Part shown: in pieces, positions 27,931 to 37,531 of the stretch
Position numbering within the stretch: position 1 is the first letter of the stretch
Layout: each line of letters begins with the position of its first letter
From: Actinokineospora diospyrosa
Lineage (GTDB): Bacteria; Actinomycetota; Actinomycetes; Mycobacteriales; Pseudonocardiaceae
Length of the DNA: 64,000 nucleotides
Direction: 5' to 3'
NCBI RefSeq assembly: GCF_024171925.1
Contig: NZ_JAMTCO010000019.1
Location: 1-64,000 of the forward strand
Notes under the pieces: model-generated
What the model saw: only the letters and a program-made list of their open reading frames with translations
Databases searched by the model: none
Told to the model about the DNA's origin: nothing
Made by a program: the position numbers and the translations under genes

Positions 27931-28649
27931 GAGCGGACCTCGACCGTGGCGATGGCCGGGAGGTCCGCGCCGAGCCGCAGCCGCTCGAGGAACGCGACCA
28001 CGACGGTGGCGGCGGTGCGGTGTGTCTGGTTGTTCAGCGCGTCGTGGGCGGTGTCGGCGATGCTGACAAGTTCACCGTGCGGGAGCTGGCCGTACCAGCC
28101 GCGCACATCGTCCACTGTGGATAGTGTGTCGGCCGCGCCGTGCACGCCCAGCACCGGGATCGAGATGGCCGCGGGCTTCGCACCCTCGACCCAGTCCGAC
28201 GGCGGAGCGTTCCACAACGCGCCGCGCTGGAAATCCGCGTCGTTGGCGAGGCGGTTCTGGTGCGTGGGGCACGTTGTGCGGATAGCCAGTTCCGCGTCCC
28301 AGTCGGGTGTGCCATCGGGCGCCCGGTCGACGGGCAGGCCCGAGAGGATGAGACCGTCGACCGCTACCGAGCCCTGCGCCACGAGCAGTGCGGCGAACAG
28401 GGCACCGGTGTCAGAGCCGAGCAGGACGTGCGGGGCGGCGGCGTCTTCATCGGCGAGCAGCGCCTTCACGGCGGCTTCGGTCGCGGCCGGGTCGCGGTTC
28501 GGGTCGTCGAGAACGCGGACCCGGTAGGCGTCGAAGGCCAGCCGCACGCCGAGGCGCTCGTAGACGGAGGCGTCCTCACCACGCCCCGGTAGCACTACGA
28601 CGGTGGCTCGGGCGGTGAGGTGGGGTGGGTTGTCGTAGGACGCGGTCAT
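27927..28649 (-). CDS. Alpha/beta hydrolase with an Asp in the nucleophile position
   Basis: A 240-residue alpha/beta hydrolase. The nucleophile elbow reads LLGSDTGALFA, so the central residue is Asp, not Ser; VLGVHGAADTLS provides the acid and SIADTAHDALNN the His. Asp nucleophiles occur in haloalkane dehalogenases and epoxide hydrolases, so it might belong to that functional class, although the overall sequence does not look like either. I chose the ATG at 28649 (MTASYDN); an earlier start at 28682 is possible. It is coupled to the PanE-like gene. Confidence 0.75.
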   Translation of the reverse strand: MTASYDNPPHLTARATVVVLPGRGEDASVYERLGVRLAFDAYRVRVLDDPNRDPAATEAAVKALLADEDAAAPHVLLGSDTGALFAALLVAQGSVAVDGLILSGLPVDRAPDGTPDWDAELAIRTTCPTHQNRLANDADFQRGALWNAPPSDWVEGAKPAAISIPVLGVHGAADTLSTVDDVRGWYGQLPHGELVSIADTAHDALNNQTHRTAATVVVAFLERLRLGADLPAIATVEVRS

Positions 28650-28753
28650 TGCGCGGACTCCGTGGTTGAGTGGTGTGTTCACAAGGTATGGCGGCGGTGC
28701 GCGAGGGGTCCAATGCCGATTCGTGATGCCAGGTCATCACTTATCCGCATCGG

Positions 28754-30093
<1,340 letters not shown>

Positions 30094-30097
<4 letters not shown>

Positions 30098-30909
30098 GTC
30101 GCGACCGGCCGGTTCTCGTCGCTCGACCACTGCGACCACGACCCTGGGTAAAGAACCGCGTCGATGCCCGCGATGCTCAGTGCGGCAATCGTATGAGCGG
30201 CCGTGACACCGGAACCGCAGTACACAGCAACCTCGACACCAGGCCGCGCACCCAACTTCTCGAACCGCTCACGTAGGGCTTCCGCAGGCAGGAAAGTACC
30301 GTCTGGAGCCAAGTTCTCCGCAGTCGGCGCACTGACCGCCCCCGGGATATGCCCCGCCCGAGGATCCACCGGCTCAACCTCACCGCGGTAGCGCTCCCCC
30401 GCCCGCGCGTCCAACAACACACCATGCTCAGGCCACTTGGCTGCCCCATCGATGTCCGTGGTCGGAAGTCCCGCTTCTTGCAGCGTCACCGTGCCTCTTT
30501 CGGCCACCACCGCCCCACTCTCCAGCGGATGACCTGCCTCCACCCAAGCCTTGAGCCCACCGTCGAGCAACCGCACATCCCTCAGCCCAGCATTACGCAA
30601 CAACCACCACGCCCGCCCCGCCGCCAAGTTCCCGGAGTCGTCGTAAACCACAACCGAGTCACCATCATTGATCCCCCACGCCCTCGCCGCCTCCTGCAGC
30701 TCAGCGCGCCCAGGAAGCGGATGCCTGCCATCACCCGAGCCGGAATGGGCGGCCAACTCCGACTCAAGATCGACGTAAACCGCCCCCGGGACATGCCCGT
30801 TCGCGTGCGCCGGACGACCATCCGGCTCCCCCAACCGCCACCTGACGTCAAGGACGCGGAACTCAGCCACCCGCCCATACAACTCAGCTACACCAACAGT
30901 GACGCTCAC
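30094..30909 (-). CDS. Thiosulfate/3-mercaptopyruvate sulfurtransferase (rhodanese)
   Basis: A 271-residue two-domain rhodanese. The N-terminal domain has VLDVRWRLGEPDG and HVPGAVYVDLE; the C-terminal domain has LLDARAGERYRGEVEPVDPR and the active-site Cys in VAVYCGSGVTAAH. It transfers a sulfane sulfur to cyanide or another thiol acceptor. GTG start with a run of five G just upstream; the longer frame would extend through non-conserved sequence. It is in an operon with the FAD-linked oxidase. Confidence 0.9.
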
Positions 30910-31062
30910 CCCCAAAATGCTAGGGCCGAATGACCCCCACCGACTGCTCAAAGATCGTGATGCCCACCGATCAACGATCGTGATCGGCTGCGCGCCACCC
31001 AGGAAGGTGACCGTTAGAGGACGCACGCGCGGCGACCTGCGGTCCGGCGGCGGAGCCCTAGG

Positions 31063-31779
31063 ATGTCCGGTGTGGACGCGCCACCTGTAGAGCGGCTACC
31101 TCTCGGACCCGAGCGGTGGCTGGTCGACCTGCCGCCGCCCGACCGGTCGAGGGAAGGGTGTCCGCTCAGCGCGGTCCTGCCGCCCGGTTACGCCCGCTAC
31201 CTGAGGTTGTTCTCGCCGTTCCGGCCCTGGGACACCGAGCCGACCGAGACCTCGGTCCGGCAGACCTGGCGGCACTTCGCCGCCCAGGCAGGCGCCATCT
31301 ACCACGCCGAGCTGGACTGGTACACCCTCCGACCCGTCGTTCACCCGGACGAGCGACCACCCGGGTGGGAGGTCGAGGACGGCCGGTTGGACCCGCTCGT
31401 GCGCGCGCCGCTTTGCGCGCACCTCGCCCGGCACTCCCCCGAACCAGTCTTCCTCTACTTCGGACTCGCGGCCGAGGTGCTGGGCTCGGAACCGCTGCTC
31501 TACCGCGCGCGAGTCGACGCGATCGAGGCCGTGCTCAAAGCCGCCTCCCAGGTCACGGGCATACCGATCGCGGGCCCCGAATACATCTGGCCCCAAGACC
31601 GAGCCTGGATCGTCGAAACCGACTACGACCTGACCTCGTCCTACCTCGCCTGCGACACAACCCTCGCAACCGAGCTACTGGCCGACGACAACCTAGAACT
31701 CCTCCCAGTCACCCTCGACAGCCGAATCGACAACGCCTGCGACAGGCTCAACCCCAGGCCCAAGAAGTCCGAGAGCTAA
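31063..31779 (+). CDS. Hypothetical protein
   Basis: A 238-residue acidic protein with a coherent codon pattern. It contains YLRLFSPFRPWDTEPTETS, WRHFAAQAGAIYHAELDWYT and PEYIWPQDRAWIVETDYDLT. Tryptophans and acidic residues are frequent, there is no signal peptide and no membrane segment. I do not recognise the family. It is divergent from the rhodanese operon and convergent with a NUDIX gene. Confidence 0.75.
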   Translation: MSGVDAPPVERLPLGPERWLVDLPPPDRSREGCPLSAVLPPGYARYLRLFSPFRPWDTEPTETSVRQTWRHFAAQAGAIYHAELDWYTLRPVVHPDERPPGWEVEDGRLDPLVRAPLCAHLARHSPEPVFLYFGLAAEVLGSEPLLYRARVDAIEAVLKAASQVTGIPIAGPEYIWPQDRAWIVETDYDLTSSYLACDTTLATELLADDNLELLPVTLDSRIDNACDRLNPRPKKSES

Positions 31780-31858
31780 GCGAGTCCTCTGGCTAAGTGG
31801 TCCGCATCCAACTCCCCAATCCACGATCAGGAGCGTGGTGCGAGCGCGCTAGCTGAGA

Positions 31859-32350
31859 TCAGTCGGTGAGCGTCGGCGGCTCGGAACTGAACTGGTTGCT
31901 AAGTAAGTCGTGCAAGAGGGTGGGCAATGCTGGGGGAAGGAGTTTGTCTCGGCAGTGCGGAAGGTCGTGGGGTGTCCACCAGCGGCGTTCGATGAACCCG
32001 GCTTTCTCGTTGGCCGTGGGCTTGGGTGATGTCTGGGGTGTTGTGGTGGCGGCGCGGGCGAGGAAGACGTGTTCGATGCGGTGGTGGTCGCGGCCCTTGT
32101 AGTGGAAGCGGGTCTCGCGGGCCCAGAGTTTGCGGTCGAGGTGTGTGAGGAGGATGCCGGTTTCCTCGGCGAGCTCTCGGCGTGCGGCGGTGTGGAGGTC
32201 TTCGTCGGGATCCAGGCCGCCGCCAGGCAGTTCCCACCAGTGGTGATCGGGGTCGGTGGGGTCGAGCGCGTGGATGAGCAGAACGCGATCTGTGCGGTCC
32301 AGCAGCAGGACGCGGGCGCCGACGCGGGGAGCTGTGGTGCGGCTGGGCAT
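31859..32350 (-). CDS. NUDIX hydrolase
   Basis: A 163-residue NUDIX protein. The NUDIX box GGGLDPDEDLHTAARRELAE with ETGI is complete (Gx5Ex7REUxEExGU). It hydrolyses a nucleoside diphosphate-linked compound; the substrate is not predictable. The start is set at the ATG at 32350 (MPSRTTAPRVGARVLLLD), just before the first strand; longer frames upstream lack conservation. Confidence 0.88.
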   Translation of the reverse strand: MPSRTTAPRVGARVLLLDRTDRVLLIHALDPTDPDHHWWELPGGGLDPDEDLHTAARRELAEETGILLTHLDRKLWARETRFHYKGRDHHRIEHVFLARAATTTPQTSPKPTANEKAGFIERRWWTPHDLPHCRDKLLPPALPTLLHDLLSNQFSSEPPTLTD

Positions 32351-32535
32351 GGCGTGGGTTGGTCCTCGCGGTCCGCTGGCGGGCGTAGTGTGCCTGCGGC
32401 CAGACCGTGAGCAGGTCGCCGACTTAGAACAAAGTCGGCTCCGGCTCCACACGCGTACCCGCCGTGGCGGGATCGGACGCTATCAGGCGTGCCGTGGCGG
32501 TCAGGGTCAGGCGCACCGTGAGTGCGGAGTGATCG

Positions 32536-32820
32536 GTGAGTCGCGTCCCACCCCATCACCGCCACCCAACTAGCGAATCTCCCCCTCCTGACCCGACAGC
32601 CGGTCTACTCGCTGACTTCCTCACCCGCTGGTACGGCCCCGACCACCACTCCTCCCTCGACGTATTCGCCACGATCGACTCCCTCAACTACGGCCTCAAC
32701 CTCCTCCGCGGCTGCCTCCTCACCACCGACCGGGTCGCCGACGCCGCACTCGGGTGCCGGGCGAACGGCTACCGGACGCCGGTGACTGGCGCGGGGCGGG
32801 CACGCAGGGGTTACCCCTAG
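32536..32820 (+). CDS. Short hypothetical ORF, possibly truncated
   Basis: A GTG-start 94-codon ORF. Residues 22-62 (LLADFLTRWYGPDHHSSLDV, then a helix ending in LLRGCLLT) look protein-like, but the last third is Arg/Gly-rich and lacks features, as after a frameshift. It may be the N-terminal remnant of a longer gene. No function assigned. Confidence 0.35.
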   Translation: MSRVPPHHRHPTSESPPPDPTAGLLADFLTRWYGPDHHSSLDVFATIDSLNYGLNLLRGCLLTTDRVADAALGCRANGYRTPVTGAGRARRGYP

Positions 32821-33267
32821 CACCCCCTAAAGCCGACAATGGTCCAGTTGTCCTCCATTTCGCCTGGAAAGCAATTGAATACCGCCGACCGGGGGTGGCG
32901 GACAAACCCGTGAAGTCGCTGGGCGACGGGGGTGATCGTTGAACATTTTGATGGTCGACCTACTTATCGGGCGCGGATATCCGCCATTCAGGTGGGGGTG
33001 GTGGCGGGTGGGATAGGGCGTCGTCGTTCCTGGGGTGAGGACGACCTTGCCTGGGGCACTAGCCTCTGGTTAAGTTCCTGGTGGATACAGTCCAAGGGGG
33101 TCCGTTGCGGAGCACTGTCCACTGATGCGATCGCCGTGCTAACCGCCCGCTGACGGCGGGTGGGCCGGTTCTTATTTGACATCCTACGCAGTCCTCGTGT
33201 TTCGCCTATGTCCGCTGTCGGGTGTCGACAGTGGAGGATTCCGGCTGTCCGGGTGCGGGAAAGGGGA
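32821..33267 (+). promoter_or_regulatory. Leader/promoter region of the biosynthetic operon, with an inverted repeat
   Basis: About 450 bases without a gene upstream of the 14-gene operon. GTGGATACAGT (33081-33091) and ACTGTCCAC (33114-33122) form an imperfect inverted repeat that could be an operator. A TTGACA is at 33176-33181, but the -10 region is unclear. The base composition is lower in GC than the genes around it. Confidence 0.4.
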
Positions 33268-33537
33268 ATGATGATCGACCGGAATGACGTCCTCGGCGTG
33301 GTCAACGAGTGCATGAACATGCAGTCCGACGTGGCGTTGGACTACGACACGCCGATCATGGTGGATTCGTTCGCGCTGGTGTGGTTGCGGCACCTGCTGG
33401 AGGAGCGGCACGGGCTGGTGGTGGAGCCGGGGCGCGACGACGTCCTGGACTTCTCCTCGGCCAGGGCCATCCACGACTACCTGGCCAGGACCCATCCGGA
33501 GCGGGTGGCCGCGACGGCGGAAAGCGGGCAGCGATGA
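33268..33537 (+). CDS. Acyl carrier protein
   Basis: An 89-residue carrier protein. The phosphopantetheine site is in MVDSFALVWLRHLLEE, with the Ser at residue 34 in the D-S-F-A context typical of ACPs. It likely holds the growing or starter acyl group for the AMP ligase, ketosynthase and ketoreductase of the cluster. AAGGGG precedes two ATG codons (33268 and 33271); I use the first. Its stop overlaps the next ATG, so it begins the operon. Confidence 0.85.
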   Translation: MMIDRNDVLGVVNECMNMQSDVALDYDTPIMVDSFALVWLRHLLEERHGLVVEPGRDDVLDFSSARAIHDYLARTHPERVAATAESGQR

Positions 33538-34958
33538 GCAGGGCCGATGTCGTCGTCGCCGGGAACGGCGTGTTGGGGTTGTCCCTCGGGTTGGCGCTGG
33601 TCCGCAAGGGGCTGCGGGTCACCGTGCTCGGCGAGCCGCACCGGCCGGGGGCCGCGTCGGTCGCGGCGGGGGCGATGCTCGGGGCGATCGGCGAGGTCAC
33701 CGACGTCCTGCTGGGCAGTGAAGACGGCCGCTCGAAGCTGGAACTGGGCATCCGCGCGCTGGGCACCTGGGACGACTGGCTGGCGGGCCTGGCCGAGGAC
33801 GCGGGCACCGACAACGACGTGCTCTCCGCCGACGGCACGATCGTGCTGCTCAACGGGGTCGGCGTGGCCTCGATCGACGACGCGAACTTCGCCGCGATCC
33901 GCCGGGCCGCCGCCGAGTACGAGCAGCCGTGCCACGACATCGACGTCACCGAGATCGAGTGGATCAACCCGGACAACGCGGGCAGGCCGTTCCGCGCGGT
34001 GCACCTGCCCGACGAGCACGCCGTCGACTCGCACCGGCTGCTCGTCCGGCTGGAACAGGCTTTCACCGCCCGCGGTGGTGTCCTGGCCGGTGAGGCGGCC
34101 GCGAGCCTGGAGTACACCAACGGCGCCGTCACCGGGGTCGTGCTGACCTCGGGCACCCGCGTCGAGGCGGGTCAGGTCGTGCTCGCCGCGGGCACCCGCA
34201 CCCAGGACATCCTGGACACCGCGGGCGGCGCGGCGGGCCGGATCCCGCGGCTGGTGGCCGGGTTCGGCGTGTCGGCGCTGCTGGACACCGACGGCGCCGA
34301 CGGGCCCCGGTCGGTGCTGCGCACCCCGAACCGGGCGTTCGCCTGCGGTCTGCACCTCGTGCCGCGCTCGGGCGGGCAGGTCTACGTCGGCGCCACGAAC
34401 ATCATCTCCCCCACCGTGGTGGACAAGCCGGTGGTCCGCGACCTGCACTTCCTGCTCGACTGCGCGACCCGCCAGCTGCACCGCGACCTGTGGACCTCGG
34501 GCATCCGCGCCGCGCAGGTCGGCAACCGGCCGGTCTCGCTCGACGGGTTCCCGCTGATCGGCCCGACCGAGCTCGACGGCCTGTGGTTGCTCACCGGCAC
34601 CTACCGCGACGGCCTGCACCTGTCCCCCCTGCTGGCCGAGGAGCTGGCGGCGCGGATCACCGGCGGCGAGACGCGGGTCGACCTGTCGCGCTTCCACCCG
34701 GTGCGCCAGGCCATCCAGCCCTACCAGAGGCACGAGGTGATCTCGACGGCGGTGGCCCACCTGCTGGCGACCGGCTACGAGTACGACTGGCACCTGCCGG
34801 TCGACTGGCCGCGCACGATCGAGCACAGCCTGCGCATCGAGTTCGCCCGGTTCGCCGACGAGATCCACCCGGTCAAGGTCCCGCCCGCGGAGATCCTGGC
34901 GGCCGCCCGGTACTCGCCGGTCCTGGTGAAGATGCTGCGCGAGCTGTACGCCGACTGA
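33534..34958 (+). CDS. FAD-dependent amino acid oxidase-like protein (DAO family)
   Basis: A 474-residue flavoprotein of the D-amino acid/glycine oxidase type. It has VVVAGNGVLGLSLGLALVRK at the N-terminus (dinucleotide fold), a middle domain with VVLAAGTRTQDIL and the C-terminal FAD block GFPLIGPTELDGLWLLTGTY. The last 100 residues extend past the usual DAO length (about 370) and may carry an extra domain. In this cluster it could oxidise an amine, perhaps on a carrier-bound substrate. The substrate is unknown. Confidence 0.8.
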   Translation: MSRADVVVAGNGVLGLSLGLALVRKGLRVTVLGEPHRPGAASVAAGAMLGAIGEVTDVLLGSEDGRSKLELGIRALGTWDDWLAGLAEDAGTDNDVLSADGTIVLLNGVGVASIDDANFAAIRRAAAEYEQPCHDIDVTEIEWINPDNAGRPFRAVHLPDEHAVDSHRLLVRLEQAFTARGGVLAGEAAASLEYTNGAVTGVVLTSGTRVEAGQVVLAAGTRTQDILDTAGGAAGRIPRLVAGFGVSALLDTDGADGPRSVLRTPNRAFACGLHLVPRSGGQVYVGATNIISPTVVDKPVVRDLHFLLDCATRQLHRDLWTSGIRAAQVGNRPVSLDGFPLIGPTELDGLWLLTGTYRDGLHLSPLLAEELAARITGGETRVDLSRFHPVRQAIQPYQRHEVISTAVAHLLATGYEYDWHLPVDWPRTIEHSLRIEFARFADEIHPVKVPPAEILAAARYSPVLVKMLRELYAD

Positions 34959-34973
34959 GGGAGGACCTGGGGC

Positions 34974-36188
34974 ATGTTCAGCCCGTACCGCCGCATCTTC
35001 GCCACACCGGGAGCGCTGGCCTTCACCGCCGCCGGGTTCGTGGCCCGGTTGCCGATGGCGATGTTCAGCGTGAGCACGGTGATCATGGTGGCCACCCGGT
35101 ACGACTCGTTCGCCCTGGCGGGCGCGGTGTCCGCGGCCGGTCTGGTCGCGGTGGCGGTGGGCTCGCCGTTCATCGGCAGGCTGGTGGACCGGTTGGGGCA
35201 GGCCAGGGTGGCGCTGCCCGCGACGCTGATCTCGGCGGCGTCGTCGACGGTGACGGTCATCTGCGCGTACAACTCGGCTCCGGTGTGGACGGTCTTCGTG
35301 ACCTACGTGATCTCCGCGGGCGTGCCGTTCGTGAGCGCGATGGCCCGGGCGCGGTGGGCGTACGTGCTCGCCGACGACCCGGACGGGCTGCACGTGGCGA
35401 ACTCGTTCGAGCGCGTGGTGGACGAGGTGTGCCTGGTCGGCGGGCCGATCCTGGCGACCCTGCTGTCCACGCTGGTGTTCCCGGAAGCCGGTCTGCTGGT
35501 GGCGACGGCGCTGCTGGTCGTGGGGACGGTGTTGTTCTCCGCCCAGAAGCGCACCGAGCCGCCGGTCGAGCCGCACACCTCCGAGGTGAAGCCGAAGTCG
35601 CCGGTGCGGGCGCCGGGGGTCCAGGTGATCCTGGTGACGTTCCTGGCCATCGGGGTGATCCTCGGGTCGTTGGAGGTCGTGACGATCGGGTTCGCGGACT
35701 CCCAGGGGCACAAGAGTTCCGCCGGGTTCGTGCTCGCACTCCTCGCCGCGGGGTCGGCGGTCTCCGGGATCGTGTTCGGGTTGCTCCGGCCGCACCGCAC
35801 CGCCGCGGTCCGCTACCTCACCGGCGTCGCGGTGCTTGGCCTGGCGATGGTGCCGCTGCTGTTCGTCGACAACCTGTTGCTGCTGGGCGCCTGGCTCGCG
35901 GTGGCCGGGCTCGTGGTGTCGCCGACGATGGTGACCAGCATGACGTTGCTGCAGGAAGTCGTGCCCGCCAAACAGATCAACGAGGGCGTCACGCTGACCG
36001 AGGCCGCGCTCATCGTCGGCATCTCGATCGGCGCGGCCAGCGGCGGGTGGGTGGTGCAGCACGTCGGCGCTGCCGAGGGGTACCGGGTGCCGGTGGTCGC
36101 CGGTCTGGTCGCGTTCGCGGTGGCGCTGGTGGGTGCGAGGAAGTTGTTGTCCGCCCCGGCTTTGCAGAGCACGGGAGGTACACGGTGA
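34974..36188 (+). CDS. MFS transporter
   Basis: A 404-residue membrane protein with about 12 hydrophobic segments and the MFS loop 2-3 pattern GSPFIGRLVDRLGQARVALP. It follows GGGAGGACC in the gap after the oxidase gene. In a biosynthetic operon it is a probable exporter of the product and may confer self-resistance. Its stop overlaps the GTG of the AMP ligase gene. Confidence 0.88.
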   Translation: MFSPYRRIFATPGALAFTAAGFVARLPMAMFSVSTVIMVATRYDSFALAGAVSAAGLVAVAVGSPFIGRLVDRLGQARVALPATLISAASSTVTVICAYNSAPVWTVFVTYVISAGVPFVSAMARARWAYVLADDPDGLHVANSFERVVDEVCLVGGPILATLLSTLVFPEAGLLVATALLVVGTVLFSAQKRTEPPVEPHTSEVKPKSPVRAPGVQVILVTFLAIGVILGSLEVVTIGFADSQGHKSSAGFVLALLAAGSAVSGIVFGLLRPHRTAAVRYLTGVAVLGLAMVPLLFVDNLLLLGAWLAVAGLVVSPTMVTSMTLLQEVVPAKQINEGVTLTEAALIVGISIGAASGGWVVQHVGAAEGYRVPVVAGLVAFAVALVGARKLLSAPALQSTGGTR

Positions 36189-37531
36189 ACTGGATCGACG
36201 AACTGCTCGGCCGGGGCGCAGACACCGCCCCCTGGCTGGTCGCCGACCGCGCGGAGACCCGGTCTGATCTGCGCCGAGCTGTCATCTCGCGGCAGAAATC
36301 GTTGTCGGGCATCGGAACGGGCTCGGTGGTCGCGTTGCGGCTGCCGCCCGGTCCTGCCGCGCTGCACACGTTGTTCGCGCTGTGGCGGCTTGACGCCCAG
36401 GTCATGCTGGTCGACACCCGGCTCCCGGAACCGGAGGTCGCTCGGCTCTACAGCTTGCACCCGCCAACCCACGAGATCACAGACGCCGGTCTGAACCACC
36501 TCGGTCCCGGGGCCGACCCCGGCGACATCCGCTTGGTGCAGTTCAGTTCCGGGTCGACCGGTCTGCCCAAGGTCATCGGCCGTACGGCGGAAGACTTGAG
36601 CACCGAGCTCGACCGGTACGCGGTACTCGACGGGATGCCCCAGCGCGGCGGGCGGATCCTGCTGCTCAACTCGCTGATCCACACCATGGGACTGGTCGGC
36701 GGTGTCCTGCACGGCCTGGCTTCCGGTGCCGAGCTCATCTTGCCGATCGGAACGCGCGCGGCCGGGTGGGTCGAGCGGGCCGCAGAGCACCGGGTCACCG
36801 CGATCCTCGGTGTACCACTGCATTTCGAGCTGTTGTCCCGGACCACACCGCCGCCACTGCCAGATCTTCAGTTGGCTGTGTCGGCCGGGGAGATGCTGCC
36901 GCCCGCGGTGAACTCGGCGTTCGAGGCCAGGTTCGGCGTGCCGGTCAACCCGGTCTACGGCACTACGGAGACCGGGATCCTCACGGCCGAGCTGACGAAA
37001 CCGTGCCCGCCGCCGCGAGTCGGCCGCCCGGTGTCGAACACCACGATCCGGGTGACCGACGGTGAACTGTACGTCCGCCTGGACCGGTCGCCGTACTTGC
37101 GCGCCGACGGGGTCGACCGGTTCGACGACGGCTGGTTGCGCACCTTCGACCGCGCCGAACTGGCCGACGACGGTGAGACCATCAGCATCCTGGGCCGCGC
37201 CGACTCCGTGGTCACCGTGGCCGGGCTCAAGATCGACCTGATGGAGGTCGAGTCCGTCCTGCGCGCGCACCCCGGCGTGACCGAGGCCGTTGTCGTGCAC
37301 AGCGGGTCGGCCATCGAGGCGTACGTCGGCGCGCCGGAGGAGGTCACCGCGGCGGAGTTGCTGCGGTGGTGCCGGGAGCGGCTCAGCGACTTCAAGGTGC
37401 CGAAGCGGTTCGCGGTCGACCGGGCGGTCCCGCGCAACCCCACCGGCAAGCTCATCCGCAGCCACGAGCTGCTGCACGCCCACCGCGGAAAGGGGGACCC
37501 GCATGCGAACGCTGCTGATCGACAATTATGA
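36185..37531 (+). CDS. AMP-dependent acid:CoA/ACP ligase
   Basis: A 448-residue adenylating enzyme, a little short for the family. The AMP-binding motif is QFSSGSTGLPKVIG, with VYGTTETGIL, GWLRTFDRAEL, GRADSVVTVAGLKIDLMEVE and the C-terminal catalytic Lys in RNPTGKLIRS. It activates a carboxylic acid and loads it on CoA or on the ACP at 33268. PABA or a related acid is a possible substrate, as the next gene makes aminodeoxychorismate, but this is inference. It overlaps pabAB by 29 bases. Confidence 0.88.
   Translation: MNWIDELLGRGADTAPWLVADRAETRSDLRRAVISRQKSLSGIGTGSVVALRLPPGPAALHTLFALWRLDAQVMLVDTRLPEPEVARLYSLHPPTHEITDAGLNHLGPGADPGDIRLVQFSSGSTGLPKVIGRTAEDLSTELDRYAVLDGMPQRGGRILLLNSLIHTMGLVGGVLHGLASGAELILPIGTRAAGWVERAAEHRVTAILGVPLHFELLSRTTPPPLPDLQLAVSAGEMLPPAVNSAFEARFGVPVNPVYGTTETGILTAELTKPCPPPRVGRPVSNTTIRVTDGELYVRLDRSPYLRADGVDRFDDGWLRTFDRAELADDGETISILGRADSVVTVAGLKIDLMEVESVLRAHPGVTEAVVVHSGSAIEAYVGAPEEVTAAELLRWCRERLSDFKVPKRFAVDRAVPRNPTGKLIRSHELLHAHRGKGDPHANAADRQL

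Noticed and set aside
33477..36062. 861-codon minus-strand open frame
   Set aside because: Antisense to the ACP, FAD oxidase and MFS genes; composition dominated by Arg, His, Gln and Gly without motifs.
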